Shown here: piece by piece, positions 1 to 11,454 of the stretch
Numbering within the stretch: position 1 is the stretch's first letter
Layout: each line of letters begins with the position of its first letter
DNA from: Nepenthes gracilis
Taxonomy: Eukaryota; Streptophyta; Magnoliopsida; Caryophyllales; Nepenthaceae
Direction: 5' to 3'
Assembly: GCA_033239525.1 (NCBI GenBank)
Contig: BSYO01000036.1
Location: 10,562,126 to 10,626,125 of the forward strand
DNA length: 64,000 nucleotides
Position numbers and translations under genes: made by a program
Notes under the pieces: model-generated
The model's input: the letters and a program-made list of their open reading frames with translations, nothing else
Databases searched by the model: none
Told to the model about the DNA's origin: nothing

Positions 1-792
1 CAGTAAAGAATAAGAAAACTTATGAATTATGGACAGCAAGTGGAACTCTTCCGACTTTTGAACTATGATATATGGCCAATAAAGAACACGAACCAAGAAC
101 CGAGTTTCCATTAAGCTTGCTGTTAAAGATGGATGAAGGATATTGGAGTGACACTCGAGGATGCCTCCTGGGCCACGGGAGGGGACCTTTTGGTGGCACA
201 AGGACTATGGACTATGGCCCCGTATGTCGGGTTAAAGGCATTACCTCCCGCCCCGGGGAGCATAATGAGGGGATACGGCTTTAGGTTGTGGGGTAGCACA
301 CAACCCGTCCTCGATGTTGTCCGCTCCCGTCCGGTCCCTAAAGATGATATGAATTCCGAATGATAAAGACAAGATGATAAGAACATGAACTAAAGAAGGA
401 ATGATATGATGATTATTATGTTATATATTTGATTATATGCTTGTGTTTTACGCATGTGAGTATCGTGCTTGGGCTTTGTAAGCTCACTCTTGTAAATTTT
501 CAGATGACAAGCTTATGGAGGACGAAGTCGAGTAGAGTCCTATGATTATGCGGGCTGGAGCAGATCTGTTTGGAGTTTTGTTTATTTAGATTGAGGAAAA
601 CTTGTAATTTTATTTCCGCTGCTTATGAATGTAGTTTGTTTCCGTGACATTTTGGGATTTATGAAATTACTAATCTTTAGAATGCATCTCAGGCTTGATG
701 AAAAGAAAAGAAAAATTTTTATACTCATAATTTTATCATATGAATTAGTATTGTTGACGGCTTTTGATGATATTAAAAGTCGGGTCATCACA
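1..792 (+). repeat. Partial LTR A-1 (3' end of a family A gypsy LTR)
   Basis: This stretch is the 3' end of an LTR that recurs nearly identically at about 7413-8202 and 14785-15572. It ends in the same TCATCACA and is followed at once by a primer-binding site, so it is the 5' LTR of element A1; the rest lies outside the window. Short open frames in it recur in all three copies on both strands and resemble no protein, so I read them as chance. Confidence 0.9.
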
Positions 793-796
793 TGAT

Positions 797-808
797 TGGT
801 ATCGGAGA
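797..808 (+). other. Primer-binding site of element A1
   Basis: TGGTATCGGAGA begins four bases after the LTR end and matches, with one or two changes, the TGGTATCAGAGC complement of the initiator methionine tRNA used by many plant LTR elements. The matching position in A2 (8203 onward) is disrupted. Confidence 0.75.
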
Positions 809-968
809 AAATCGAGATGCTATAGGATAAGTTTGAATCAACACTAAAACTTAGGATAAGTTTAGAAGAGTGTGGTTCTTACATATACTTTGGGACAATA
901 ACCATTACAATAGTTACCTTTGGAATAATTGACTAACGAAATTGTTCTTTTCAGACGTTTCCGCAGCC

Positions 969-1896
969 ATGTCTAACAGAGGAAGGAGAAATGTTCAGGA
1001 TAACAACACTTTTGATCGTGAGGCAAGATATGCGAACCTACTGGACAGGATGGCCGAAGTCATAGAAGCTTTGACTCCGACCACTCCACCAACTCCGGTG
1101 ACCACCCCAGTTCCTGTCCATCAGGAAAGGTCTGTCTACGATCGGTTTACCAATGAACGGATCCCTGAATTTCTAGGGGAACCCGATCCATTGAAGGCTG
1201 AAATATGGATTCAGCGACTGAAGAAGACATTTGCTGTAATCAAATGCCCTGCTGGGGACATGGTGCTTTATGCCACTCATAAGTTGGCAGGAGAAGCACA
1301 CCACTGGTGGGAAATGCAGAAAAGGGTTTTTAATATGCCGGATCGGGAGATTAGCTGGGAGATGTTTGAGGCAGCTTTCCTGGAGAAATACTTTCCTGCA
1401 AATCTTCGTGGGCAGAAGGAGGATGAATTCCTTCGCCTAAGGCGGAAATCGCTCGGTGGCGAGTATGATTCTAAATTTACTGAATTATCTCGTTATGCCC
1501 CTTTCATGGTAGAAGATGAGGAGAGGAAGGTCGACGATTCTTTGGGGATTACAAGATGATATCGGGAGACACCTTTCCACTCGACGTTGACAACTTATGG
1601 GGAGGTGCTCGCTAAAGCGCTATTTATGAGAAGGAATTGGAGAGGGAGCAATGTCCGGACAAAGGACTTTCGATCGGGCATCCAAGGCCAAGAAAGTTAG
1701 CGAAGTGCCTTCTAAGAAGGCGAGACCATCAAGGTTCGGCCGGGAACAGGCGATCGGTCGCAGAATTCTCGCACAAGCTAATGATGTATGTGATCATTGC
1801 GGGAGATCACATGGTGGAAAGCCTTGCTACAAGAAGGGAGTTTGTTATAACTGTGGACAGGCGGGGCATATGATCGGGGATTGTCCCGGTCGCTAA
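969..1896 (+). pseudogene. gag: Gag of gypsy element A1, frameshifted
   Basis: Structural capsid-nucleocapsid protein of a Ty3/gypsy element, expected to package its RNA in cytoplasmic particles. The first ATG of the conserved frame is at 969 (MSNRGRRN); the frame stays open to 1559 and covers the plant retrotransposon gag domain (FLGEPDPLKAEIWI, HHWWEM, FLEKYFP). The sequence then changes frame. A second frame, 1651-1896, carries one CCHC zinc knuckle at 1843-1884 (CYNCGQAGHMIGDC), correctly spaced as CX2CX4HX4C. The break near 1545 is absent from the A2 copy, where the frame runs on at that point, so it may be a sequencing error. Identification is firm; functionality is unlikely as assembled. 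Confidence 0.88.
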
Positions 1897-1899
1897 ACA

Positions 1900-2410
1900 A
1901 GTCCCGAGTTAAGTCTCCTATCCCACCCAAAGTATTTGCTATTTACGCAAAGGAGGCGGGAAAAAGTCTACGAAGTGGTAGAAGGTACACTTTCTATCTC
2001 GTGGCATCTCTTATCACGTACTCTTTGATTACGGATCCACGCATTCTTTTGTTTCCCATGAATTTTGAAGCATCGTGACCCCTTCCTAAAGTTCTTGAAT
2101 ACCCATTAATGGTTGCCTCACCAACGAGGTCGTCAAGTAATATTAAATATAGCATTTTCTGAATGCCCGATAAAAGTAAATAAATTCTTTATGCCTGTTG
2201 ACTTGGTTTTACTTTGGAAATGAAAGACTTTGATGCGATTTTGGGGATGGACCGGTTAGCTAGATATCATGCCAAGATTGATTGTTTTCGAAAAGAGTAG
2301 AATTCACCATTCCCGAAACAAGCCTTTCCACATTCGAAATGGTGTTCGGCGAAAGGAAGCATCCTGCTTTATTTCGGCTCTTCATGCTAGGCATTTGATG
2401 AATGATGAAT
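1900..2410 (+). pseudogene. Retroelement aspartic protease region, element A1
   Basis: The region between gag and RT should encode the aspartic protease that matures the polyprotein. At 2026-2040 the frame reads D-Y-G-S-T where the family has D-S-G-A/S-T. The aspartate is kept but the following serine codon reads as tyrosine. The A2 copy (9416-9430) has the usual DSGST. The rest of the domain is broken into several frames, so the call rests on position and this motif. Confidence 0.65.
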
Positions 2411-2459
2411 GCTGCTTATCTAGCTTTTGCTAGTGTATCTCTTGAAAGTCGAATCTCGA

Positions 2460-3230
2460 CTAAGGAAATTCCGGTGGTGCGAGAATTTGAAGATGTATTC
2501 ACCGATGATTTACTCGGTTTGCCTTTAGCGTGAGATAGAATTTGGTGTAGAGTTAATACCGGGTTCGGCACCGATATCCAAACCACCCTATCGAATGGCA
2601 CCGGCTGAACTCAAAGAGTTGAAACAAAGCAGACTACAGGAGTTGCTAGATAAGGGTTTCATTCGGCCAAGTGTGTCGCCATGGGAGCTCTGTTCTTTTT
2701 GTTAAAAGAAGGACGGAACCATGAGATTATGTGTGGATTATCGGGAATTAAACAAGATCACCATCAAGAACAAATATCCTCTGCCGAGGATTGATGATCT
2801 CCTTGATCGATTACAAGAACTGCATATTTTCAAAAATTGATCTTAGATCCGGTATCATCGACTCGGATCGGCAGAGAGGATATAGCAAAGACGGCGTTTG
2901 AACCAGTATGGACACTACAAATTTGTAGTAATGCCGTTCGGGTTGACTAATGCTCCGGCTGTTTTTATGGATCCGATGAATCGAATTTTCCAACCATACC
3001 TAGACAAGTTCGTGATCGTATTTATTGATGATATCTGGTGTACTCAAAAGTTCGGAGGAACACGAGGAACATTTACGCACTACACTTCGGATTACGAGGA
3101 GCATCGGTTGTTCGCTAAATTGAAAAGTGCGAATTTTGGTTGGAAGAGGTTGGATTCCTTGGACACATCATATCCAAGGAAGGAATCTCTGAGACCCTAT
3201 GAAAGTGGATGCTTATTGTAAAATGGAATC
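2460..3230 (+). pseudogene. pol: Reverse transcriptase domain of A1 pol
   Basis: Ty3/gypsy reverse transcriptase. In order it shows [14 protein letters not shown] (about 2480), [33 protein letters not shown] (about 2727), [12 protein letters not shown] (about 2930) and the catalytic FIDD near 3020. The longest intact piece is 2898-3221. Frame changes around 2530, 2630, 2690, 2810 and 3040 break it. Most are one- or two-base differences from the A2 copy, and the two copies are broken at different places. It cannot make a full RT as written. Confidence 0.88.
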
Positions 3231-3800
3231 GGCCAACTTTTGGATCGAATTGCGAAGTTTCTTAGGCACGGCTGGTTACTATAGGCGGTTTGTGGAGAAC
3301 TTTTCTCGAATCGCCGTGCCTCTCACTCAATTAACTAAGAAGGATGCCAAGTTCGTATGGACCAATGATTGTGAAGGAAGTTTCAGGACGCTTAAAGAGC
3401 GGTTAACCGCTCCAATCGACCATTCCAAATGGATCCGGAGGACTAATGGTATCTTTATGACGCCTCGAAGATTGGATTGGGCTGTGTTCTAATGCAACAC
3501 GGTAGAGTAATTGCTTATGGTTCGCGGCGGTTGAAGGACCATGAAAGGAATTACCCAACCCACGATCTAGAATTGGCCGCAGTGGTGTTTGCATTGAAAA
3601 TGGAGGCATTACTTATATGGTGAAGATTCTTGGTCTACTCGATCACAAGAGTCTAAAGTATTTGTTCTCTCGAGAAGGAACTAAACATGAGACAGCGGCG
3701 TTGGATTGAATTCTGAAGGATTACATTGCGAAATCCGATATGAGCGAGAAAGGCCAACGTGGTTGCCGACGCGTTAAGTAGGCAGCCCGGGTTGCTAGCT
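3231..3800 (+). pseudogene. pol: RNase H domain of A1 pol
   Basis: RNase H and connection region of the gypsy polyprotein, which removes the RNA strand during reverse transcription. Recognisable blocks are the linker FLGTAGYYRRFVENFSRIAVPL (3258-3322, frame 3199-3492), the [14 protein letters not shown] block (about 3485-3525), the [20 protein letters not shown] block (about 3540-3600) and the terminal VADALSRQPG at 3762-3791. The frame is interrupted at least three times. Confidence 0.85.
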
Positions 3801-4079
3801 AGAATGCAAGTTAAGCGATTTGAGATGCTGGATTGTTTCATGAACTATGATGTCCAACGCTATGTGCATGGGAATCGGATGATTTTGGCACATCTACAAG
3901 TTCAGCCAGAATTGTGTAATGAAGTAAAGGGGTGTCAAGCGAAAGATTCTTTTCTAGTAAAGATCATGAGCGAAGCTGGATAAAGAATCTCGAAGTGATT
4001 TTCAGATTCATAGGATGGAGCTTTGAGATTTAAAATCGGTTATGTGTGCCGACAATCTTGAATTAAGGGAGAAAATTCT

Positions 4080-4610
4080 TAAGGAAGCCCATCGATCCGT
4101 TATACGATCCACCCAGGAGCTTATAAGATGCATCGGGATCTCAAGAAAACTTTTTGGTGGAGAAATATGAAGAGGGACATCGCGAGTTACGTGGAAAAGT
4201 GCCTTGTATGTCGGCAAGTAAAGGCTGAAAGAAAACGCCATCCGTTTATTACAACCAATGCCATTACCGGGCTAGAAATGGAAGGATATTGCCATGGATT
4301 TTGTGGATTTGGTTTACCAATGACACCAAAGAAGCATGATGCTATTTGGGTGATTGTTGACCGACTAACCAAGTCAGCCCACTTTTTGGCAATTCGGATA
4401 AATTATCCTCTTGATAAATTAGCCCAACCGTGCGTGAACGAGATTGTCGGACTTCATGGTATACCTGTCTCTATTGTATCCGATAGAGATCCTCGTTTTG
4501 TTTCGATTAAGGAAAAGTCGCATCGGGGAATTGATGCGAATTAAAATTTAGTCTTGCTTTTCATCCACAAACCGACGGTCGGTCGTAACGGACTATCCAG
4601 TTCTTGAGGA
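4080..4610 (+). pseudogene. pol: Integrase zinc-binding domain and start of catalytic core, A1 pol
   Basis: The N-terminal HHCC zinc finger is visible as AHRS, HPG and CLVCRQVKAE around 4089-4215. The first part of the DDE core follows: WVIVDRLTKSAHFLAI about 4348-4395, and the second catalytic aspartate in SIVSDRDPRF about 4471-4500. The open frame 4128-4544 covers this piece. Between 4545 and 4612 the frame shifts around the conserved HPQTDGQSE-type block, of which only fragments remain. Confidence 0.87.
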
Positions 4611-4611
4611 T

Positions 4612-5335
4612 ATGTTGAGGGCCTCGGTTTTGGAAATAAAAAGGACTTGGGATGATGCTTTGGCTCTTGCAGAATTTGCTTATAATAATAGCTATCGGGC
4701 TAGCATTGGCATGGCTCCTTTTGAAGCTTTGTATGGGAGAAAATGTAGATCACCGATTCAGGAAGAGCGCGGTGATAACCGAATTTGGGGCGACATTATG
4801 AAGGAGATGGCTGAAAGGATCAAAATAGTGCATGAGAATCTTCGTATAGCTCAAAGTAGACAAAAGAGTTATGCCGACCGAAGAAGATCAGCATTAAAAT
4901 TTGAGGAGGGTGATTTTGTGTTCTTAAAGGTGTCGCCTGCCAAGGGAAAGTTCAGATTTGGGGTCAAAGGAAAACTGAAGCCTCGTTTTATTGGACCCTT
5001 TGCAATCTTGGAAAGGGTTGGAGAAGTGGCTTACCGATTAGCACTACCTCCGAGTTTGGCGGAAGTACATGATGTGTTTCATGTGTCCATGCTTCGAAAG
5101 TATGTACATGATCCTACTCATGTAATTGAGTATGAGCCTCTTACGGTCGGCGAGAAATTTATCCTATGAAGAAGAACCGAGTGGAAATCTTGGATCGTAA
5201 GGAAATGTAAATTACGCACCAAATCAATCTCTCTAATAAAAGTGCTTTGGAAGAATCATTCACACACCGAGGCAACTTGGGAACGAGAGGAGGAGATTCG
5301 AACAAATTCCCTCATTTGTTTCCCAAAGGTTAGTA
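4612..5335 (+). pseudogene. pol: Integrase C-terminal half and chromodomain-like tail, A1 pol
   Basis: The open frame 4612-5169 holds the end of the DDE core (AEFAYNNSYRASIGMAPFEALYG) and the GPF/GPY module, visible as KLKPRFIGPFAILERVGEVAYRL. Downstream, shifted frames retain a WKNHSHTEATWEREEE-like block. In plant chromoviruses that block is the degenerate chromodomain region just before the polypurine tract. With the 2.8-kb LTR this suggests a Tekay/Del-type chromovirus, which is my inference. The stop at 5167 is a frameshift product. Confidence 0.85.
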
Positions 5336-5368
5336 TATTTATTCTAAATTTGAGGCGAAAATTTTATA

Positions 5369-5380
5369 AGTAGGGGAGAT
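5369..5380 (+). other. Polypurine tract of element A1
   Basis: AGTAGGGGAGAT lies immediately before the TGTAACAACCC start of LTR A-2. The matching tract of A2 is at 12758-12769. It would prime plus-strand DNA synthesis. Confidence 0.8.
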
Positions 5381-5991
5381 TGTAACAACCCAAATTTTGT
5401 AAAATCTAAAAAGGGTTAGTAATCGGGTTCGTCCAGTCAACGCAGTTGACCAAAAAATTGTTAAAAGGGAGATCGGATGTCAAAGGAAAATGTTTTCCTT
5501 CATCAAATCCGTCCAACGCAAAGTTGACCGGAAATGGTAAAGAAATCGGACTTCCCTTGGAAGTCCTATTATCCAGGACATGTTGCTTTCATCAATTCGG
5601 TCAACGCAATGTTGACCGGAAATTTAAGTCATAACGGAATGCAGGCGGATTGGGCCTTAGTAAATGAGCTCCGGATGTCGAGTGAAATCGCGTCTGGTGT
5701 GAAAGCAGCCCGGATTCAAAACGCGCCCTAACACTCCGCTGAATTTACGAAAATGCACTCCGGCATTTGATGAATCTCAAATTACAGAAATGCCCTTCGG
5801 CATTTAGACGTTCGAAATTGAATCAGTTTCTTTGGCCTTTGTTAGGCGAGATGTATGGGAAAGAGCAGCTTTTAATGACTACGATTCACAATGCATTTTG
5901 GAAAATAAAATTCTGATGGGAAAGGTAAAAATTATTTATAAAGTATGGAAAGTAGGGAAAGATGATAAATGAGGGCCTCCAAAACCTAGGA

Positions 5992-6000
5992 CTATAAATA
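5992..6000 (+). promoter_or_regulatory. TATA box of LTR A-2
   Basis: CTATAAATA in a GC-flanked context inside the LTR, about 610 bases from its start. The same site occurs at 13376-13384 in LTR A-3. It marks the likely U3/R border, with transcription expected to start about 25-35 bases downstream. Confidence 0.6.
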
Positions 6001-6349
6001 AGAGCCTTAGGGTCAAGAATAAGGCACCACTAGAAAACTCTCAGGAAGTAGAAGGCCGAAACTCTAAGGAAAAGTAGTGAAGAACTTCAGGCAAGATACT
6101 CACCCTATTTATAAAATTCATGTCTTATTTATGTTGCTATAAAATTATATGAAATTCTGTATAAGTATACTTTTACTATTCACACTGAAAGACATGTTTA
6201 AAGGAAATTCTGTTATGCATAATGTTGGATTTCTGTTATGATTTACTGTCAATAATTATGAACTTTGCCCAATGCATGCTTACGAAAAGAAAATTAGGCA
6301 TTAGGATGAATCATGAAATTTCTGTTACTGTATTCTGTTTCTACGGTAA

Positions 6350-7290
6350 AAGATCTCCGGCATATGTACTCCGTCTCATTATACTCCGGCTTTGTATTTA
6401 GAAATGAACTCCGGCCCTTTTAAGAATAAAGAGCTCCGTCCCCATGTAAAAGAGAACTCCGGCCTTTTTATGAATAATGTACTCTGTTCCCTTGAAAAGT
6501 ACTCCGGCCTTCTGTTTGAATGAAAAACTCCGTCCAAAAGAACTTAGGCTTTAAATGTGCTCCGTCCTCTTTTAATGTACTCCGATTTTGAAGAAGAATT
6601 TCTGTTGATACGAAGAACTCCGCCTTCTGTTTTGCAATAAACTTAGCCTTTGATTAAAAGAGAAGTCCTGGGCGCTTAATGAATTTTGTGCTCCGTCCAT
6701 CAGTAAAAATGAGCTCCGCCCTTTAATTAATTTTATGCTCCGTATCCGTCCCTTTAAGCACTCCGGATTTTAAAGAAATGTCACTCCGTTCCTTTGGGCT
6801 CCGGATCGAAAGAAAAGCACTCCAGTGTCTAGCACTTGGATTTTGAAAAGAAAAGCACTCCAGTTGAGCACTCTGGATTTTTACGAGAAAGAGCACTCGG
6901 GTTGAGAACTCCAGTTTTGCTGAAAGCACTCTGATTTCTAGCACTCCGGATTTTAAAAGAGAAACACTACCGATTTTACAAAGAAAGGCCCTCCGGATTT
7001 TTGTAAACAAAAGCACTCCGTCCGTTTAGAGCTCCGTCCAAGTCCTCCGTCTTTTAAAAGGAAAACGGCACTCCGTCCCTGATTAAAGAACTTCCGACTT
7101 TTGAAACATAATGTAATTGTGCTCCGTCCTTCATAAATAAAGAACTTCGGCTTTGATTAAAGGAAATAAACTCCGGCTTTGACTAAAGTAAATAAACTCC
7201 GGTTTTGAAAGACAGCGAACTCCGGTTTCAAAAGAAAACTAACTTCGGCTTTGATTAAAGGAAATGAACTCCGGCTTCAGGAAATTAACT
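6350..7290 (+). repeat. CTCCG-rich interspersed short-repeat block in LTR A-2
   Basis: For about 0.95 kb the pentamer CTCCG (as GAACTCCGGC, GAGCTCCGTCC, AGCACTCCGGATTTT) recurs every 20-45 bases with AT-rich spacers such as TTTTAAAAGAAA. The units are too irregular for a simple satellite, and no conserved reading frame runs through them. The same block is at about 13738-14660. Confidence 0.8.
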
Positions 7291-8373
7291 CTGGCAATGA
7301 ACTTAGCTTTCCATTTCTGGACTTTGGCTTACATATTAAAAAGAGCTTCGGAAAAATTAACTTCGGATGTTTGCTTTGGAAAAATAAGCTTCGGCTTTGA
7401 TGATATGAACTTCAGTAAAGAATAAGAAAACTTATGAATTATGGACAGCAAGTGGAACTCTTCCGACTTTTGAACTATGATATATGGCCAATAAAGAACA
7501 CGAACCAAGAACCGAGTTTCCATTAAGCTTGCTGTTTAAGATGGATGAAGGATATTGGAGTGACACTCGAGGATGCCTCCTGGGCCACGGGAGGGGACCT
7601 TTTGGTGGCACAAGGACTATGGACTATGGCCCCGTATGTCGGGTTAAAGGCATTACCTCCCGCCCCGGGGAGCATAATGAGGGGATACGGCTTTAGGTTG
7701 TGGGGTAGCACACAACCCGTCCTCGATGTTGTCCGCTCCCGTCCGGTCCCTAAAGATGATATGAATTCCGAATGATAAAGACAAGATGATAAGAACATGA
7801 ACTAAAGAAGGAATGATATGATGATTATTATGTTATATATTTCGATTATATGCTTGTGTTTTTACGCATGTGAGTATCTGGTGGGCTTTGTAAGCTCACT
7901 CTTGTAAATTTTCGGATGACAAGCTTATGGAGGACGAAGTCGAGTAGAGTCCTATGATTATGCGGGATGGAGCAGATCTTTTTGGAGTTTTGTTTATTTA
8001 GATTGAGGAAAACTTGTAATTTTATTTCAGCTGCTTATGAATGTAGTTTGTTTCGTGACATTTTGGGATTTATGAAATTACTAATCTTTAGAATGCATCT
8101 CGGGCTTGATGAAAAGAAAAGAAAATTTTTATACTCATAATTTTATCATATGAATTAGTATTGTTGACGGCTTTTGATGATATTAAAAGTCGGGTCATCA
8201 CAAGCATCGAGAGAAACTCGAGATGCTATAGGATAAGTTTGAATCAACACGGAAACTTAGGATAAGTTTAGAAGAGTGTGTTCTTACATATACTTTAGGA
8301 CAAAAACCATTACAATAGTTACCTTTGGAATAATTGACTAACGAAATTGTTCTTTTCAACGCTTTCCGCAGCC

Positions 8374-9304
8374 ATGTCTAACAGAGGAAGGAGAAATGTT
8401 CGGGATAACAACACTTTTGATCGTGAGGCAAGATATGCGAACCTCATCGGACAGATGGCCGAAGTCATAGAAGCTTTGACTCCGACCACTCCACCAACTC
8501 CGTGACCACCCCCGCCCCTGTCCATCGGAAAGGTCGGTCTACGATCGGTTTACCAATGAACGGATCCCTGAATTTCTAGGGGAACCCGATCCATTGAAGG
8601 CTGAAATATGGATTCAATGATCAAGAAGACATTTGTCAGAATCAAATGCCCTACTGGGACATGGTGCTTTATGCCACTCATAAGTTGGCAGAGAAGCACA
8701 CCACCGGTGGGAAATGCAGAAAGAGTTTTTAATATGCCGATCGAGATTAGGCGAGATGTTTGAGGCGGCTTTCGGAGAAATACTTTCCCGCAAATCTTCG
8801 TGCGTAAGAGGATGAATTCCTTCGCCTAAGGCGGGGAAATCGCTCGGTGGCGTGAGTATGATTCTAAATTTACTCAATTATCTCGTTATGCCCCTTTCAT
8901 GGTAGAAGATGAGGAGAGGAAGGTCGACGATTCTTTCAGGGGATTACAAGATGATATCGGGAGACACCTTCCACTCGACGTTGACAACTTATGGGGAGGT
9001 GCCGCTAAGGCGGCTATTTATGAGAAGGAATTGGAGAGGGAGCAATGTCCAGACAAAGGACTTTCAGTCAGGCATCCAAGGCCAGTGTTAGCGAAGTGCC
9101 TTCTAAGAAGGCGAGACCATCAAGGTTCGGCGGGGAACAGAGCCGATCGGTGCAGAATTCTCGCACTGCGGCTAATGATGTATGTGATCATTGCGGGAGA
9201 TCACATGGTGGAAAGCCTTGCTACAAGAAGCTGGGAGTTTGTTATAATCAGACAAAGCGGGGCATATGATCGTGATTGTCCGGTCGCTAAACAAGTCCTG
9301 AGTT
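8374..9304 (+). pseudogene. gag: Gag of gypsy element A2, frameshifted
   Basis: Same protein as the A1 gag, from ATG 8374 (MSNRGRRN). The capsid part is fragmented by many one-base differences between 8450 and 8870, so no long frame survives there. From 8899 the frame is open to 9306 and continues past the point where A1 breaks. The zinc knuckle is damaged: the A1 CYNCGQAGH block reads as TGTTATAATCAGACAAAGCG here. Capsid blocks (FLGEPDPLKAEIW) are recognisable. Together the copies suggest the source element had an ordinary single-knuckle gag. Confidence 0.85.
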
Positions 9305-9800
9305 AAGTCTCCTATCCCGGCCAAAGTATTTGCTATTTAAAAGGAGGCGGAAAAGTCTGAGAAGTGGTAGAAGGTACACTTTCTATCTCGTGGCATCTCT
9401 TGTCACGTACTCTTTGATTCTGGATCCACGCATTCTTTGTTTCCCATGAATTTTCAAGCATCCACGACCCTTCCTAAAGTTCTTGAATACCCATTAATGG
9501 TTGTCTCACCAACAGGTCGTCCGTAATATTAAATATAGCATTTTCCTCGAATGCCCGATAAAAGTAAATAAATTCTTTATGCCTGTTGACTTGGTTTTAC
9601 CGAAATGAAAGACTTTGATGCGATTTTGGGGATGGATCAAGAGCTAGATATCATGCCAAGATTGATTGTTTTCAAAAGAGTAGAATTCACCATTCCCGAA
9701 ACAAGCCTTTCCACATTCAGGTGTTCGACGAAAGGAAGCATCCCGCTTTATTTCGGCTCTTCATGCTAGGCATTTGATGAATGATGAATGCCAAGCTTAT
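9305..9800 (+). pseudogene. Aspartic protease region, element A2
   Basis: Parallel to A1 1900-2410. The active-site motif is intact here as L-F-D-S-G-S-T-H-S at about 9410-9436, giving the canonical DSG-type start of a retroviral-like protease. Frameshifts before and after it prevent a complete domain. Confidence 0.68.
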
Positions 9801-9807
9801 CTAGCTT

Positions 9808-10640
9808 TTGCTAGTGTATCTACCGAAAGTCAGAATCTCCCGACTAAGGAAATTCCCGGTGGTGCGAGAATTTGAAGATGTATTCACCGATGATTTACTC
9901 GGTTTGCCGCCCCGTGAGATAGAATTTGGTGTAGAGTTAATACCAGGTTCGCACCGATATCCAAACCACCCTATCGAATGGCACCGGCTGAACTCAAAGA
10001 GTTGAAACAAAGACTACGGGAGTTGCTAGATAAGGGTTTCATTCGGCCAAGTGTGTCGCCATGGGAGAGCTCCTTGTTCTTTTTGTTAAAAGAAGGACGG
10101 AACCATGAGATTATGTGTGGATTATCGGGAATTAAACAAGATCACCATCAAGAACAAATATCCTCTGCCGAGATTGATGATCTCCTTGATCGAGTTACAA
10201 GGAGCCTGCATATTTTCAAAAATTGATCTTAGATCCGGTATCATCACCTGGATCAGCAGAGAGGATATAGCAAAGACGGCGTTTTCAACTGGTATGGACA
10301 CTACAAATTTGTAGTAATGCCGTTGGGTTGACTAATGCTCCGGCTGTTTTTATGGATCTCGATGAATCGAATTTTCCAACCATACCTAGACAAGTTCGTG
10401 ATCGTATTTATTGATGATATCCCGTACTCAAAAAAGTCGGAGGAACACGAGGAACATTTACGCACTACACTCGGATTCCGAGGGAGCATCGGTTGTTCGC
10501 TAAATTGAAAAAGTGCGAATTTTGGTTGAAGAGGTTGGATTCCTTGGACACATCATATCCAAGGAAGGAATCTCTGTAGACCCTATGAAAGTGGATGCTA
10601 TTGTAAAATGGAATCGCCAACTTCTGATCGAATTGCGAAG
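9808..10640 (+). pseudogene. pol: Reverse transcriptase domain of A2 pol
   Basis: Open frame 9808-10005 carries [25 protein letters not shown], 9978-10226 the [20 protein letters not shown] block and 10105-10314 [21 protein letters not shown] followed by SKIDLRSG. The catalytic FIDD is encoded near 10408-10420 in yet another frame. The order matches A1, but the frameshifts fall at other sites. Confidence 0.87.
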
Positions 10641-11185
10641 TTTCTTAGGCCTCGGCTGGTTACTATAGGCGGTTTGTGGAGAACTTTTCTCGAATCGCCG
10701 TGCCTCTCACTCAATTAACTAAGAAGGATGCCAAGTTCGTATGGACCAATGATTGTGAAGGAAGTTTCCGGGCGCCTAAAGAGCGGTTAACCTCGCCCCA
10801 ATCCGACCATTCCAAATGGATCCGAGGACTAATGGTATCTTTGCGACGCCTCAAGATTGGATTGGGCTGTGGTTCTAATGCAACACGGTAGAGTAATTGC
10901 TTATGGTTCGCGATGGGTTGAAGGACCATGAAAGGAATTACCCAACCCACGATCTAGAATGGTCGCAGTGGTGTTTGCATTGAAAATCGGAGGCATTACT
11001 TATATGGTGAAAGATTCTTGGTCTACTCGATCACAAGAGTCTAAAGTATTTGTTCTCTCGAAGGAACTAAACATGAGACAGCGGCGTTGGATTGAATTCA
11101 TGAAGGATTACGATCACAAATCCGATATGAGCTGGGAAAGGCCAACGTGGTTGCCGACGCTAAGTAGGCAGCCCGGTTGCTAGCT
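10641..11185 (+). pseudogene. pol: RNase H domain of A2 pol
   Basis: Open frame 10676-10891 begins inside the linker (VENFSRIAVPLTQLTKKDAKFVW); 10959-11183 covers VVFALK and then VLSKELNMRQRRWIEFMKDYD. The terminal block VADALSRQ of gypsy RNase H lies around 11145-11170 with an indel. Damage resembles that of A1 but is independent in position. Confidence 0.84.
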
Positions 11186-11454
11186 AGAATGCAAGTTAAG
11201 CGGTTTGAGATCTTTGGATTGTTTCATGAACTATGATGTCCAACGCTATGTGCATGGGAATCGGATGATTTTGGCACATCTACAAGTTCAGCTGAATTGT
11301 GTAATGAAGTAAAAGGGGTGTCAAACGAAAGATTCTTTTCTAGTAAAGATCATGAGCGAGCTGGATAAAGAATTTGAAGTGATTTTCAATTTCACGGGAT
11401 GGAGCTTTGAGATTTAAAAAATCGGTTATGTGTGCCGACAATCTTGAATTAAGG

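Larger units (their letters stand above)
5381..8202 (+). repeat. Full LTR A-2, shared by elements A1 and A2 (2.8 kb)
   Basis: Begins TGTAACAACCC after a polypurine tract and ends TCATCACA. It is almost identical to 12770-15572, and its last 790 bases match 1-792. It is at once the 3' LTR of A1 and the 5' LTR of A2, because no host sequence or second LTR separates the two internal regions. It contains a TATA box at 5992-6000, a CTCCG-rich block at about 6350-7290 and a conserved 3' third. Confidence 0.93.

Noticed and set aside
797..808. Possible tRNA gene near the primer-binding sites
   Set aside because: Only the short tRNA-complementary stretch is present; no cloverleaf can be drawn.
1637..1873. 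Frame 1637-1873 as a separate gene
   Set aside because: It is an alternative frame over the gag nucleocapsid region; the zinc knuckle is in the frame that starts at 1651.
6350..7290. Possible CRISPR-like array from the regular CTCCG spacing
   Set aside because: Units are 5-12 bases, spacing is irregular, it sits inside a plant LTR and recurs identically in another LTR copy.
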